Source: Larix kaempferi (taxonomy: Eukaryota > Streptophyta > Pinopsida > Pinales > Pinaceae). From it: 64,000 nucleotides of DNA. The stretch covers positions 1,860,001 to 1,924,000 of the forward strand of contig BSBM01001444.1 of NCBI GenBank assembly GCA_027924585.1, read 5' to 3'. Below are positions 11,878 through 24,900 of this stretch, piece after piece (positions within the stretch are counted from its first letter, which is position 1; every line of letters starts with the position of its first letter). The notes beneath the pieces were generated by a model. The model had not been told where the DNA came from, ran no database searches, and was given only the letters and a program-made list of their open reading frames with translations. The translations under genes were made by a program, and so were the position numbers.

Positions 11878-12470
11878 TGTTATTGGACAATCTACTTGAG
11901 CGGACGCGAGCCAGATCTCCCTAGTTCAATGTGAATCTAGAACAAATAAGGACAGAATACAAAGCTACTTTCTTAGATCTACTTAGATATCAAGTACTTA
12001 GACATCTTACCTTCGGATTGTAGATCTTCTTCCTCGTTGTTGCTCCAAGCTCTGCGGTCGTCAAATCCGTAACTGCAAGACATGTCAAAACATGTGGAAA
12101 CAATACAAGCAGTAAAACATGTCTAAACAATAATTGATCTAAGTAAACAGTTAAGGAAGTAAACTACAAACATTACCAACACAATAACATTCGTGGAAAG
12201 AGTTCATATTACTGTAAAAAAGAGGGAAATACAATGTAGAGAGATGATTACAACCTAAGCCTTAATGCTACAATCCTCCTCCAACAAGCCAAGCCAATGC
12301 CCCCAAAGGAAGTGTGAGTCTCCCAATAGATGGATAGGGATCCCCTAAGGTAATTTCACCAGCATGTAAGTGCCATGGACTTCCTCCCCTTGGAATGGAG
12401 AGGGGCCTTGTATTTATAGGACCAAGTGGATAGAGTAGGTTGAGGATCATGGAGAGAGGGCTAAGGGATC
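11878..12470 (-). repeat. Family-C 5' LTR (minus copy), 3' part
   Basis: Read on the minus strand this ends …attgtccaataaca at 11878. It aligns with the plus-strand family-C LTR at 2570-3007 and 9470-9642. It is interrupted at 12470 by a solo giant LTR and continues at 16856 and 30006. The three parts add up to about 980 bp. Confidence 0.65.
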
Positions 12471-15400
12471 TGTTGTCACCTAACCTGTAGTTACCCCTAT
12501 GGATGTATCCACTCATGGATGGAAATAGGGAAGGGAAAATCAAAGGTGCAACCACGATCACCTCAACCTCCAATGGATTGATTGTCACGCCAGTCGAGGC
12601 AACCTTCACTTTATGTTGTCTAGCCCAGACAACAAAGGGGGAGACCCGATCTACTCCCGACAGGAGAGATCAAAACCAAGACACCAAATCAAGTTAATTC
12701 TAAATGAAGTAAGGTGTATGGTTCATCCTAGACCTTAGGGTGAAGTCACAAGACAAGTGAGGGATTCAAAGAGTGTAGCTTTGGTTCATAGTTGATGTGG
12801 GAGTGACTTATAATATTTGAAATGAGATCTAGGATTAGAGTACTAGTTCAATATTGGAAAATCCACTGCCTTGGGAATCGTGTCCAATGCAGGGTAGTTT
12901 AAGGGTTAAATTGGGGATAACTAGTACAAGTGACAAGCTTGACCATGATACATGATGGCATCAAGGGTTTAGTTCACCACACAAGGTCAAACCACAAGTT
13001 AATCCAACAATCTAGGAAAGTCGAATTGACTTGGAGAGAAACCAATGCCTTGGGAATTGGGATAATGGAGTCAAAGTAGGGTTGACTTGTGGTTAAAGAC
13101 TCCTATGGCATGAGACAAGTGGGCGATTAAGGTCTTGATGGATGAATAGGTCTAGATCTAGGTTTGACCAAAGTGGACCACAATCCCTTAAAATAAGGGA
13201 TGCTATCCCCAAGGCAAGATTTGACAAGGTGACACACTAGACCTAGGTTTTGAATTATTCCCGTTCCAAATCCACTGAAATCTCAAGTACCCTTGTCCTA
13301 GAAGTGGACAAACTCCCTTCTCCCAGGTGGTGTGACTTTACCCAAGGAAGCCTAAAAGTGGGGTAAATGGGGTTAAGACAAGTCCGATGACATCCAAACT
13401 TTAGATCCGGGTAGGTTAGTCAAGTAGGAGTGTGGATCTATAATTTCACGGCAATCCGACGGCTAGATCTTACTAGATCTGAGTTTAAATATACCAAGTG
13501 GTCCAAAATGGGGATTAAATCCCTTAAAATGTGGAATAGGGCCCACAAGGTATAAATCAGAAAAGTGACAATCTGGGGGTAGGTTATTTGATGTGTAGAT
13601 TATGAATCAAGTGGGATCTCAACTACCCACCACCTAGATCTAGGCCAACTCACCCTCACCAATAAGTGCGCCTTGCTTGGGAGAGCTAGTTTGGCTTGGG
13701 AAGAGGGTCAAACGGAAGCCAATCCTCACCAAACTATAGATCCGGGAATACGTGGATGCTATAGAGGTGGGTTTTCAATATTATGCCCAACCACCCACTA
13801 GATCTAAGTAGATCTGAGAAAATATAAAATGAGGGTTTTGAAATAATTAGGGTTTTATCAATTTATGAGCTATGTCAATGGATTGGATCAAGATAAGAGA
13901 AACAAACTTGTGGATCTTACCTGGGTAACCTTGTAGATGCCTTGATGATGATGATCTATGCAAACCCGATCAATTTGAGAAGCTTTGAGGCAGTTCTCTA
14001 TGCAATCGATTTAGTCCAAGAAGCCAATGCGCCCTCTCTCCTGCACAACAAACGTCAACAATATCAGATTTGATGTAATCAAGAGATAAGACTAATGCCA
14101 CAAGAGAAGTAACAGAAAGATAGCATAGATCACAATGATGCTAATGATAACCCTCTGATACAAGCAAATGCCAAGAAAGTCGATTTGAAGAAGCCTTGCA
14201 AAATCGCCCTTGTTGAACTCGCCCTCCTGTAGACAAACAATGATTTCCAAAAATAGATAGATCTTACCACAAATTCCAAATGCTAGGTTGCAATAGACTT
14301 TCCAATCACCATCTAAGAACACCAGATGTAAAGGAGACCACAAGAATTTCCACAAGAAAGTTTTTCTATACCAATAATCCAAGAGCCAAAGACCCCTTAC
14401 AATGAGAAGCTCTCTCCTTTAAATAGGAAGGAGAGGCATCAAAATCCTAACCACTTTTTGAATGAGTGGCTAAGATTAAAAGATACAAATGTCTAATCAA
14501 TGGTTGAGATGAGCTCAACAATAAAATACATGGATCACTAATAAAATATTATATGAGTGGACAAAATCGCCCTAGAAGAGGGGAATCCCACCAAATCATG
14601 ATGACAAAATATAATAAGGGGTTTATGGTGGGTCAAAGGGGTAATTTTATCCCTCCTTGGTCAATCCCCATAGCACAATAATCATAAAATAATCATCAAT
14701 ATACCAAATCGTGCCTCCATGGTCAAATCGTAGGCCTCAAAAAGACCTCAGAAATCATCAGAAAGTGCCATAAGTGATGGATGCAGGCCCCGATGAAGCT
14801 GAAACTGCTGGAGGAGGTGTGGAAGACCCCGATCTACCATCACTGATCATCCCATGCCATAACATTGCCTCGGTATCCCAAATCGATTTCCTCAATAGCC
14901 ATTTCTACCAATCCTGAAATGCCTCGGGAAGCATGAAACTGCCCCAAACTGACTCCTGGAGTGCCTGCGCTGTCAAGGTGAGGGCACCAGTGTGTCCGGG
15001 AGGGGGGTAATATGGTAAAAAAAAGTGGCTGGACCACCCCCTCCATCATCAGCGCCCTAGGTCAACCGGATAAAAATCACATCTGCTCTGACAGGGCCTC
15101 CGACAGACCAAAACTGCACTGGGATAGCCTACTGAGGCTCAATCATCACTTTAAGTGCCCGGAACTGAAAACAAACTGTCTCATCGGACTCAGAAGGTCC
15201 AAATCCATCCAAAATGTGTACTCATACACCATATGAGTCTCTGCATGATCAAAATATATATCCAATATACCGGTCAGACTAGGCCTAACCAAGTCAGCAT
15301 GACCCAATATAACTCAGACCATCATCATAAGCTGCTGCAAAGTGTCAAAGGTTAATGCATGCTCTACAACTTATTCAAATAACAATTATAACACAAAGTA

Positions 15401-16850
15401 ATCATTACTGGCGATCTAAATCCAAATATATAGTGTCATTAATTATTATTATTACTCAGACCAGACTTTCAAGATCATACTCACTTCATAGCTGTGATCA
15501 GTTTGTTAGTGAAGGGTGAAGGTTAAAATAACTGGCTAGGCTAAGGGATGACTTGACTGACTTAACTTTGTGACACTTTGGCAAGGGAAAGGGAATACAC
15601 ACCATAGTATATACTGAATGAGCAATAACACAGGGAATGGCGGTGTCTCACAAATGGATGAGTTGTTCAAAGAGGGTTTATTCACCTTTAACATATGCGC
15701 ACAATCCATAATACAAATGAGGCCAGCAATCGTTTTGATATAACGTTTAAGTTCCATTGCTTTTGGGCCTGAAGTTTCCATAGCCTTGGTCTATGTGTGT
15801 TTATAAACACATTGCATAGATTTACATTTATTTTAGGCTTTCTATTGCAGGTGTGTTTTTAAGGCACTTGTTTACCTGAGCACTTCTAGGTGTGTCATGG
15901 ACAGCTTGTTTACCTAGGTATTTATTTTTCCAAAAGATATAACATTTTATTTTCATGGCCATTTTCATTTGGCATGCCTTTCATTCATGTGTGTTTAGAA
16001 ACACATTGCATGAATGGGCTTTTTATACAAGATATAGCATTTCATTTTCCAGATTTTGTATACATGGCAGCACTAAAAGTTTCAGGTTTAGCCAACACAA
16101 CTTTAGTGACTAGGGGGAATTCCAAGGAACTCCAACTCACCATAGGTAAGTTTTGTCACCAACTCAGAGCCGAGACACAATAAACAGGGAAGCTCATCCA
16201 ATACAGAGGCTACAGTGGGGAAAAGTCCTCCATGCCACTATTCAAGTAGTAAGTCAAGGTGATAAACTAAAAAGGTAGGCAATGGATGGATGAAGACAAT
16301 GAATAATGGAGCCAACACTAGCAAGCCAAGGTATGGTGGAATGATCACCTCTATTCTCCCTAAGGAGGGTAAAACCAATGAGTATGAATAGTGAACTTCT
16401 AAGTCTGAGTAGGGACAAATATAATATATATATAATAAAATCAACCAGGTCCACATATCTATATGATCGCCAGATCATGATACTAAGTGCTAAGACATGC
16501 TATAAGAATAAGTATAAAAGCAATATAACCATAACACAATGATATACCTGCTGAGTCATATACCTGAATGCTCATCAACCTGTACCATCATATGTCCTCT
16601 GAAATTGCTGCTGTAACTCTGGGCACTACTGACTGCTCTGTACCAATGGTATAATGGCTACATCGGTCATCTCTCTGAGTGTCCTGAGACTTAGTCATGG
16701 CATGGGGAATATACACTGTTGTCCACAATCTGATAGTGATCCAATGTAGATGCTCATCTCAGCATCTCAAATGTAAGGAAACTGGCTGAATAGTGTACTG
16801 GCATCAGAAAAATAATGTATGGTAGCCCGGCTACTATGTATGTGATAACA
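12471..16850 (-). mobile_element. Solo giant LTR of the element-B family
   Basis: A single 4380-bp LTR with plus-strand ends TGTTGTCACC … TGTGATAACA. It is clearly related along its whole length to the LTRs of element B and less closely to those of A. It is flanked by a perfect GGATC duplication (12466-12470 and 16851-16855) with no internal region, so it is a solo LTR left by LTR-LTR recombination. On the minus strand a TATA-like CCTATTTAAAGG lies at 14416-14427. Small open frames inside it have no protein signatures. Confidence 0.9.
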
Positions 16851-16855
16851 GGATC

Positions 16856-16912
16856 CTCCCCTGAGGTTAGGGAACCGTAGGACAACTCACCTAGGAGTTA
16901 GGGATAGGGATC
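16856..16912 (-). repeat. Family-C 5' LTR (minus copy), middle part
   Basis: 57 bp between the solo LTR and element A. Its reverse complement (ccctatccctaactcctagg, then ggttccctaacctcagggg) aligns with family-C LTR positions around 2522-2570. Its last five bases, ggatc, are the left target duplication of element A. Confidence 0.65.
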
Positions 16913-19900
16913 TGTTATCACACAACTTGTAGTTGCCTCTAGAGGTATCCCATCCGGGACGGTAGAGGAGTTAGGAAACTAAAGAGGTGACCTAAGAGAT
17001 GCCACGGTTCCCAATGCAATTGGGAGTCACGTCAACCGAGGCACTCTTCGCTTTAGGTCAAGGTGTAACTAGACCAAGGGGGAGACCCTATACCCCAATC
17101 ACAGTTGATTGGACCCAAACAAAGGTTTCTAAGGATGGATAAGTAATGAGTTACGGAAACCAATGCAAGGCTAAGTAGACCTAATGTTTAATCTATGGTT
17201 GAAGGTGGTATCATGGATAACTAGTGTTTCAACCTATGTGTGGTTTAGGCCACTTGATGGGGTATGATTATTAAGTATAGTACCATGTGTTTACACAAGT
17301 GGGTCTTGTTGCCTTGGGAAGTGTGAAATGGTTCTAGATGGGCCCACAAGGTGAAGTTAAGTGTGAAGATGGTACTATAGGCTAGATCTAGGTTAGATCT
17401 ACAAGTTAGAGTTGGTTCTAGGATTACCCATGTGCTAGATCTAGGGTTTGACACTAATCCCAAGAAGTGCGCCTTGCTTGGAGAAGGACTAGTGCCTTGT
17501 TTAGTGGGCTAATGGAGTCAAGAAAGATGTCAAAGTGTAGATCGGGACACCTAGAAGCCAAGTCAAGTGAAATGGATGTGATCCAATGGTTAGGTCTTAC
17601 TAGATCTAGGTTTTTGAGTGATGACCAAAAGTGGACCACAATTCCTTAAAACAAGGAATGCAATCCCCAAGGTAGATCGGGGCAAAAGGATAGTCTAGAC
17701 CTAGGTTTCAAGGCATGGGCATCCCAAATCCACGAAAATCTCCAACACCCACTTCCTAGAAGTGGTCCAACTCAAAACTCCCAAGGGGTGCGACTTTCTC
17801 AAGGAGAGGCAAAAAGTGGGTTTTGGTGGACCAAACCAAGTCCAATGGCCACCAAAATGTAGATCCGGGGTGTTAGTACCCCGATCTATGTTCCTTCAAA
17901 GTTTCAAGTGAATCCAATGGGTAGATCTTAGTAGATCTAAGTTTTAAGGTGCCAAGAAGGTCAAAAGGGGGTTTCAACCCCTCAAAACATGGAGAGATGT
18001 CCACAAGGTAGTTTTCACCGAAGTAAGGATATGGGTATGTGTTATCAAGTGTCTAGTAGTCAACTCAAGCGGGATCTCACATACCCATGTGCTAGATCTA
18101 GCCCAACAAGCCTCTCTCAAGGAAGTGCGCTTTAGGTCAAGGAGAGCTTTTTGTCTTAGAAAATGGATCAATTCTTTGCCAATCACCACCAAACTATAGA
18201 TCCAACTAGGGGTGGATGCTATAGAGGTGGGTTTTCAATATCTTTTCAAAAGGAGGGCTAGATCTAAGTAGATCTAAGAAATACCAAAAACAAGGGTTTT
18301 ACTTTGATTAGGGTTTTTGTGATCTAGAAATTATGGAAGATTCAAGGAAGAGAAGATCATACCTCTTGGGACATACCTGGATGAAGAGATGAATGCTAGT
18401 TGAGACGAGGATTACTTTGCCAAAGATCAAATGGAGAATTGTTGAAGCCCTCTTGCCAAATCGATTTTTCCAAGCCACATGTGATTCCTTCTAACCTGTC
18501 AAGCCAAGGAGCAAAGCATCAATTAGTTTAACAAATTGAAGGTAAATGCAAGCAAGAGAGAGAAAAACATAGAATAGTTGACACAAAGGCAAAACCACTC
18601 CCTGTCAAACCCAAAACGACTTCTTCCAAGCTTGAAGGGCAAGCCTCCCCACCAATTCGCACTTGTCAAAGTCGCCTTCTCAACCTGCAAATAAAGTATG
18701 GCAAATATGCAAGATAGCTACAATAGATCCTCCAGTGCAATGGACAATAGCATTTACAATCGAAACAACCAACATCCACTCCAATCCAAGCATGTACTCC
18801 AAAAGATAGAAATTTTATTCCAAGAGCCAAGAGCCAAAAATCTCTAGATGAATTTTACAATGAGGGGGTCTCCTCCTTATATAGGATAATAAAGACCAAA
18901 ACCCTAGATCTCAAAACCACTTTTTGAAATGAGTGGTTGAGATTAGAAGATCTCACAACATAATCAATGGCTAGGATGAATCCATAACAATATATCACAT
19001 GGATCACTCAACATAACAATAGCGCCCTCACTAAATGGTACACTAGAGGGTGACGTCATCCCACAAGAGGGGTATAAAGTACAATAATCCACCTCATGAT
19101 GACTAGGACATGATATAATAAGCACATGGTGGGGCTAGGAGGTATAAATCCTTGCTAGCTCACCCCAAGGCACAATAAAATAATAAAATATGTCCAATAT
19201 AATAACAATGACCAAAACTGTCCTCAGAATCCATGACAGTCGAGCAGTAAATGTCCTCCTGTGATCAATCTGGAGATACCCACATGGTGAAAAATGACTG
19301 GAAGATAGTGAGATCAACCTGGAAGACCTCCGTGAAAACCAAATGCCAAAACCTTGCCTCAATTGCCCAAATCGATTTCCTCAGTGACCACTTTATCCCA
19401 TTTTTTAACTGCCTCGGGAACTGTGAAAGTGCCAAAACTGCCTCCTAGGGTGCTAGCGCTGTCCATCTGAGCCCACCAGGCTCTCCGGGAGGGGGGATAA
19501 ATGGTAATAACCAGTGGCTGGACCACCCCCTCCATCATCAGCGCCCTAGGTGAACTGGCCTCTCGGGGCCCCTGCTGCTCAGGCTGGGAAATCAGCCCCA
19601 AATCTGGTCAACAAGCGTAAAACTGCATCAATCACTGTCAGAAGTGCCCGAAACTGAAAGATAAGTGTCTCAATGGATCCAGAAGACCCAAATCCACTAG
19701 GAATGAGTACTCATACACCCTGGGTTGCCCAAATGGGCCAGCTGTAGGGTCCACCATATATGGACAATGTATAATCTGCTGATCTGTAATAATAATAACC
19801 TGCTGAACTGGATCAAACATCATCTGTATCATATGTCCATCATATGATATGATCATCAAACATGTGAGACCATAAATCATCATCAAGAATCATCATACAT

Positions 19901-21403
19901 GGTCCACATCATCACGGATCCCAAGAGTATATATAATCAAGGATAAATCACATCAGTAGACTAAGACAATGCTTCCTTAATCATTCCCATAGCTAAGCTC
20001 AAAGTATAAATTCCATTCAGTGGCATTAATCAAGTTAATATATTCCGTGGTTATATAAAATTACTTGCACCATAGTTCAAATGACAAACTCACTCATTGG
20101 ACATGGTCAAACTGCTAGTGAAGGATGAAGGCTAGGAGCAAGGTTGGGCCAAGGGTTTGACTTGTCTAACTTAACTCAAAAATACTTTGGACTGGGAAAA
20201 GGGGGAAGCTACAAACTCTGTGCTGGACAAAAGAACACGGGGGATGGCTGTGCCTCACAAATGGATAAGTTTTTTAGAGAGTGTTTATTCAACTTAGGCA
20301 TCATGTCTACATCAAGTTGATCCAGGTTCATTAGGATCATTCAATTTTATTTCCATGGCCTTTTTGGCCTACATAACCCTTCGGATTTCAGATGTGCTGA
20401 GAAGCACAACTAGTTGCAGCTTGCATCCAGGGCATGTTTTTCATGTATTCACAAGGTCAGCAATTGTTTAGATATATCTTTTAAGAACTATTGCTTTTTG
20501 GACCTTTCTTATACTCTTCGAGGAGTATTTTTAGCTTTTCATTGCTCTTGCCCTTTTTTTTTTGTTTCCATGGGCGAATTTATTAAGTTTCCATAGGTAG
20601 AACATGAGCTTTCAGTTTTAGCCAACAACATCTCAAGTGACTAGGGGGAGTTCGAGCCAATGCCAAACATCGGGACAACCGACCAGAATGATGTAGGCCT
20701 ACAATCCAACTCACCAAAGGCAAGTTCTGTCACCAACTCAGAGCCGAGACACTAAATAAACAGGGATGTGGTCCAAACACAGAGGTAGAAAAATAGGGAA
20801 GTCCTCAGTATCAGAAAGTCAAATGAGACAAGTCAGGGTTTAAAGTCAAACAGGAAGGTCATGTATGGATGGAGATAAGTGAGTATGGAGCCTACACTAG
20901 CAGACAACTGGTGTCGGGAAAGACCATGTCTATGTAAGGTGAAATACCAGTAAGTTTTGTTAAATGACCTAAAAGTGCAAGCAATTGTCCATTTTATGAT
21001 TTACAGTTCATTTTAAGTAGTTTGCCACATCAGGAGTAATATACCAAGCACATGCTATAATCATGACTAAATCAACAAGCTAATAATCCACAGTCAGTGA
21101 GAACATATCCATAGATCATACAACATCATCATAATAGCAATCATCATGCATCATCTGAAACACTGCTGAAGTACATCTCTAGGCACTGAACTGAAACTGT
21201 AATGGGATAAGTGGTCACATCAGTCATCAAATCTGAACTCTCAAGGCTCAGCCTTGACACAAGGTCATACAATCTGAAAAATGTACTGCTCTGATCATGA
21301 GTGATCCAAAATATATAGCCATGCTCTGGAATAAATGAAGCTCCGGAATGTGCAGATATCTGCTGTACAAGAATAGTAGCCCTGCTACTATGGTGTGATA
21401 ACA
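16913..21403 (-). repeat. Element A 3' LTR (4491 bp)
   Basis: Boundaries TGTTATCACAC … GTGATAACA. Almost identical to 25510-30000. The LTR contains about three degenerate repeats with a period near 330 bp, shown by the phrase 'gtgcgMctt…aaggaga' at about 17464, 17787 and 18121. AGATCT palindromes are frequent. The minus-strand TATA-like CCTATATAAGG is at 18875-18885. Open frames of 60-82 codons inside are present in both LTRs only because the LTRs are copies. Confidence 0.93.
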
Positions 21404-21961
21404 TCTGGCTCCAGCTGGGACAAGTGCTCTAAGGGAGAGAGCGCTTGAGAACCTCAGAATCTCTGGTCTCGAACTGCTCTGCATCAATCTTCAATCCAGC
21501 ACTGCACCATCCTTGCTTTCAGCTTTTATCTTGCACCTGTTCCTGCTCTCACAAAAACTAGAATACCATCATGGAGCATGTATGGGATAAAAATAAAATA
21601 AAACTGGACTGAAATATAATCTAAAGCATGAACTGAAATGCGTCAAAAAATAAATGTAAACTAACATGGCCTATATCATTATCATTTTTATTTACTGTGC
21701 AGGAGGAAAAAAGTACATTCTTAATTCAGGCAAATCTCAACCAGCACAGGCAGCCAACAATATAAATGCTAACTATAATTTCTTAAATGCATGCAGGAGA
21801 AGAGAGAAGCTTAGGAAGGAGCAAGACTCAACTCAGGCAGAAAAAGAAAAACGGGACAATACTCGGCACACAGAAAAAGAAAAAATCACACAAATCCTAC
21901 TGCTCAAGTGAGCTTATTCAGAACCTACCTAATCTAAAAATGCAAGGCAAGGTAAGGAAGG
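21404..21961 (-). other. Element A 3' untranslated region
   Basis: Non-coding sequence between the gag-protease stop and the 3' LTR. The last 70 bases before the LTR (21404-21475) are conserved with element B (36598-36670), including gtcccagctggagccaga on the minus strand, yet they do not form a clean polypurine tract. A short A-rich patch lies at 21840-21890. No gene is seen. Confidence 0.6.
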
Positions 21962-24900
21962 TCAGGGATAATAATCCCTTAGCTCCCTTTGATTGATAGG
22001 GAGTAAGATGCGTTGGCCAGTCCCAGTGGTGAGAAAACACATCTCATCAATGCAGCGCTCAACAGTAAGTGGTCCAACCCAAAAGTCACTTGATCCCCTA
22101 GATCGTATATAAAATAAATCATTAGGTATTACGACCCTATCACCAATTTGGAACCTTTGGTGGTTTACAGACTGAGGGATGACTTCAACAACATGTTCAG
22201 GAAAAGGTTGGATATCGGCAGTGCATTGAGGTTGAGGTGTAACTATGCTTGAATTCCTATTAGGAGGAATTTCATCAAATCTAGGAGGTCCACCGTCTAA
22301 AGGTACAACTATGCTACCTATCAAGACTTCTTCTACAGTTCCCCTAGGAGGGCTTTCTTCCAGTGGGTGAATGATATTATTTGGTGTTTTCCCTGTGGTC
22401 AAAACTTCAACTTGGGTTAAGGGTGGAGGGCTTCGATTTTCACTACTTCTGCTACTACCCTCTCCTGATGGGATAGGAATGGTCATGTTCTCTAAAAATG
22501 CCAAATGGTCATCAGAAATGGGACTATGCACAGTGCTAGGTGTACTTTGGCTACTCACACCCAAAGATGCTGGTGTAGAGTCAACATCCTCTTCTCTACT
22601 AGGTAACTCTTTAGGCAAAAGGAAGCTAGGGTAAGAGTGAAGCAAATGTGGTTTAGTGGGTTCTTCTTGAAAAATGGCTAGATTATTCAAAGAAAAGTCT
22701 TCCCCAGGGGCATCATGGATCAAGGCATGTTCTTGCCAACTCATAGAGTTGTCACTCACCTGCCTTAAAACCCCATCCTCTAAGGACAAATGAGACAAGT
22801 GATCAGGGACATCAGAGAAGTGATAATCAACTAGTTCTTCATCATTCCCCTCAAGTGAGGGAAGGTGTGTTCCTTCATTGTTATTTGTCCAAGGAGTGAT
22901 GTGAGGTAAGCCTTGTCTTCCTCTTTCTGTGTTAAGGTCTACTAGGAAAAGCCACTCATGTACTGTTCTAGGTATATACTCACCCCTTCTAATTTGATCA
23001 AAGTTATCTTCCGAAGTGTTTACCTGAGTAGGATGTGTAGGCTGGTCAACGTTTGGCCCTACGCTATTGGGTTGGTTTGAGGTCCTAAAGTTTTCTGATA
23101 CTACACCCCGAATGGACTGAGGGTCAACTTCAATGATTCTTTCTTCTTCCATGCTAGGCTCATCATCATGACCACCCATGACCATAAAGATACCCTCAGG
23201 TAATAACTCACCCTCACCAAAAGTGTTTCTCACACCATCCTCATAATTCTCAAGATGTCCATCATAAAATGGCTCCCGATACACCCTAACCAAAGACCCA
23301 TCAGAGTTGGGGATGGTAGCATAAGACAAGTCCATCTGAAGATGTCCCCCTAACCCAGCGGACCACTTCCTACAAAGGAGCATGCCATAGGCAGGAGGGA
23401 GATCTATGACTACTATATCCATCAGCATAGATATGTCGGGGCACGAAAACAGGTCAGCTCTCAGGTTTTTGATCAAGCCAAAGACTTTAACTGGTTTAGA
23501 GTCAATCCCACAAACGTTCCCATAAGGTCTAGTTATTTTTAATCCCATGGCTTCCATGACTTGTAAGGGCATCACATTCATGGAGGCACCAGAATCCAAC
23601 ATACAATTATGAAGGAGGAGATCACCTATGCGTAGTGTAAGGTAAAATGGTTGATGACCCCCATTCTTCCTCTCATATAAAGCAGTTTGGATATTAATGG
23701 GAGGGTCATCCTCTTCATCAACCACATCACAAGGTGCTGGGTTTTGAGAAGATGAATCCTCACCACCAGTCGTGGCTGTCTCAGGGATACTCTCGAAAAA
23801 TTCTACCACTTGCTCCTTTATTGAAGGGATTTTCATTAACTCAGTGAGTGGAATGTTATGCATAACTTTGTCTAACTCTCTTTCAATGTTGATGTCGAAG
23901 TCATACTCAGGCAAAGGGATTGGCTCACTCACTGGATTAGGTAACTCTTTGTTTTTCTTTTCACTAAAAGGGATAGGCTTTGGGCCATCCTTTCTTCGTT
24001 GATAAGTTTTAAAAGGAGCCTGGTCATTGTTAGCTTGTTCAGTAGCATAGATGGGACCACTAGGGTTGGTTTCTTCATGATCAATCAGGATTCTTCCAAA
24101 GTCTTTGTCAAATTTTAAGTCATCAACCCAATTAATGTTCTTTGGAGAATCCGGAGTATCATCATCACGAGTGGTATACTCAGGATCTTCCAACTTTTGT
24201 TCTTCAGACCAGTTTATGATAGGAGGTTCTTGATTCATAGGGTTTCTTCTATCTCCTTCATTAGGTTTCTTTTGTTGATTCCAATAAGGTTTAGGACCAT
24301 AGGGCTGCCTATATCTATCCCCTTCTCTGTTTTTGGCTAGGTCCCTAGTTAGGAGAGTTAAGTTTTTCATCATTTCGTGCATACACTCCATCATTTCACT
24401 GGGCTCTTTGCTAGGTTCCTTACTCTTCTTAAACTTAGGCTCAGATCTAGAGGAAGAAGGTCCACTAATTAAATCAAAGAAGTTTTGTTTTCCCATGGAG
24501 GCAGCATTTGCCTCAGCTTTCTTGGCGTTGTCTTGGGCTTCCTTCAAATTATTAGGGTCTTTGTCTTTTAGGTGGTAACCCAGGTAACCTTCATAAGCAT
24601 TAAGGTAATGGATCAAGATGGCTTGGTCAAGGGGTCTTATGTTACTTGGGATGTTGGCAACAGTCCTATCAAAGCGCTGGTTAAATTCATGGACAGACTC
24701 ATTCTCCTTCTTTTTGATGTCAAAAAGTTGGTGTAAAAGGAAACGCCCATCTAACTTGACTGACCACTCTTGCTTGAGTTTATCGGTGAATACATCATAC
24801 CCATTGATTGATGATGGAGGCAAACGGTCAAACCATTTGCGAGCATCACCCTCCAAGGATGCAAAGAGACCCCTAATAAACACATCCTCCTCCTCAGCCC

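Noticed and set aside
17245-19886. Pairs of identical 60-82 codon frames repeated at 25842-28483
   Set aside because: They recur only because the two LTRs of element A are copies; phases overlap and no domain is seen. The same holds for frames in the element B LTRs.
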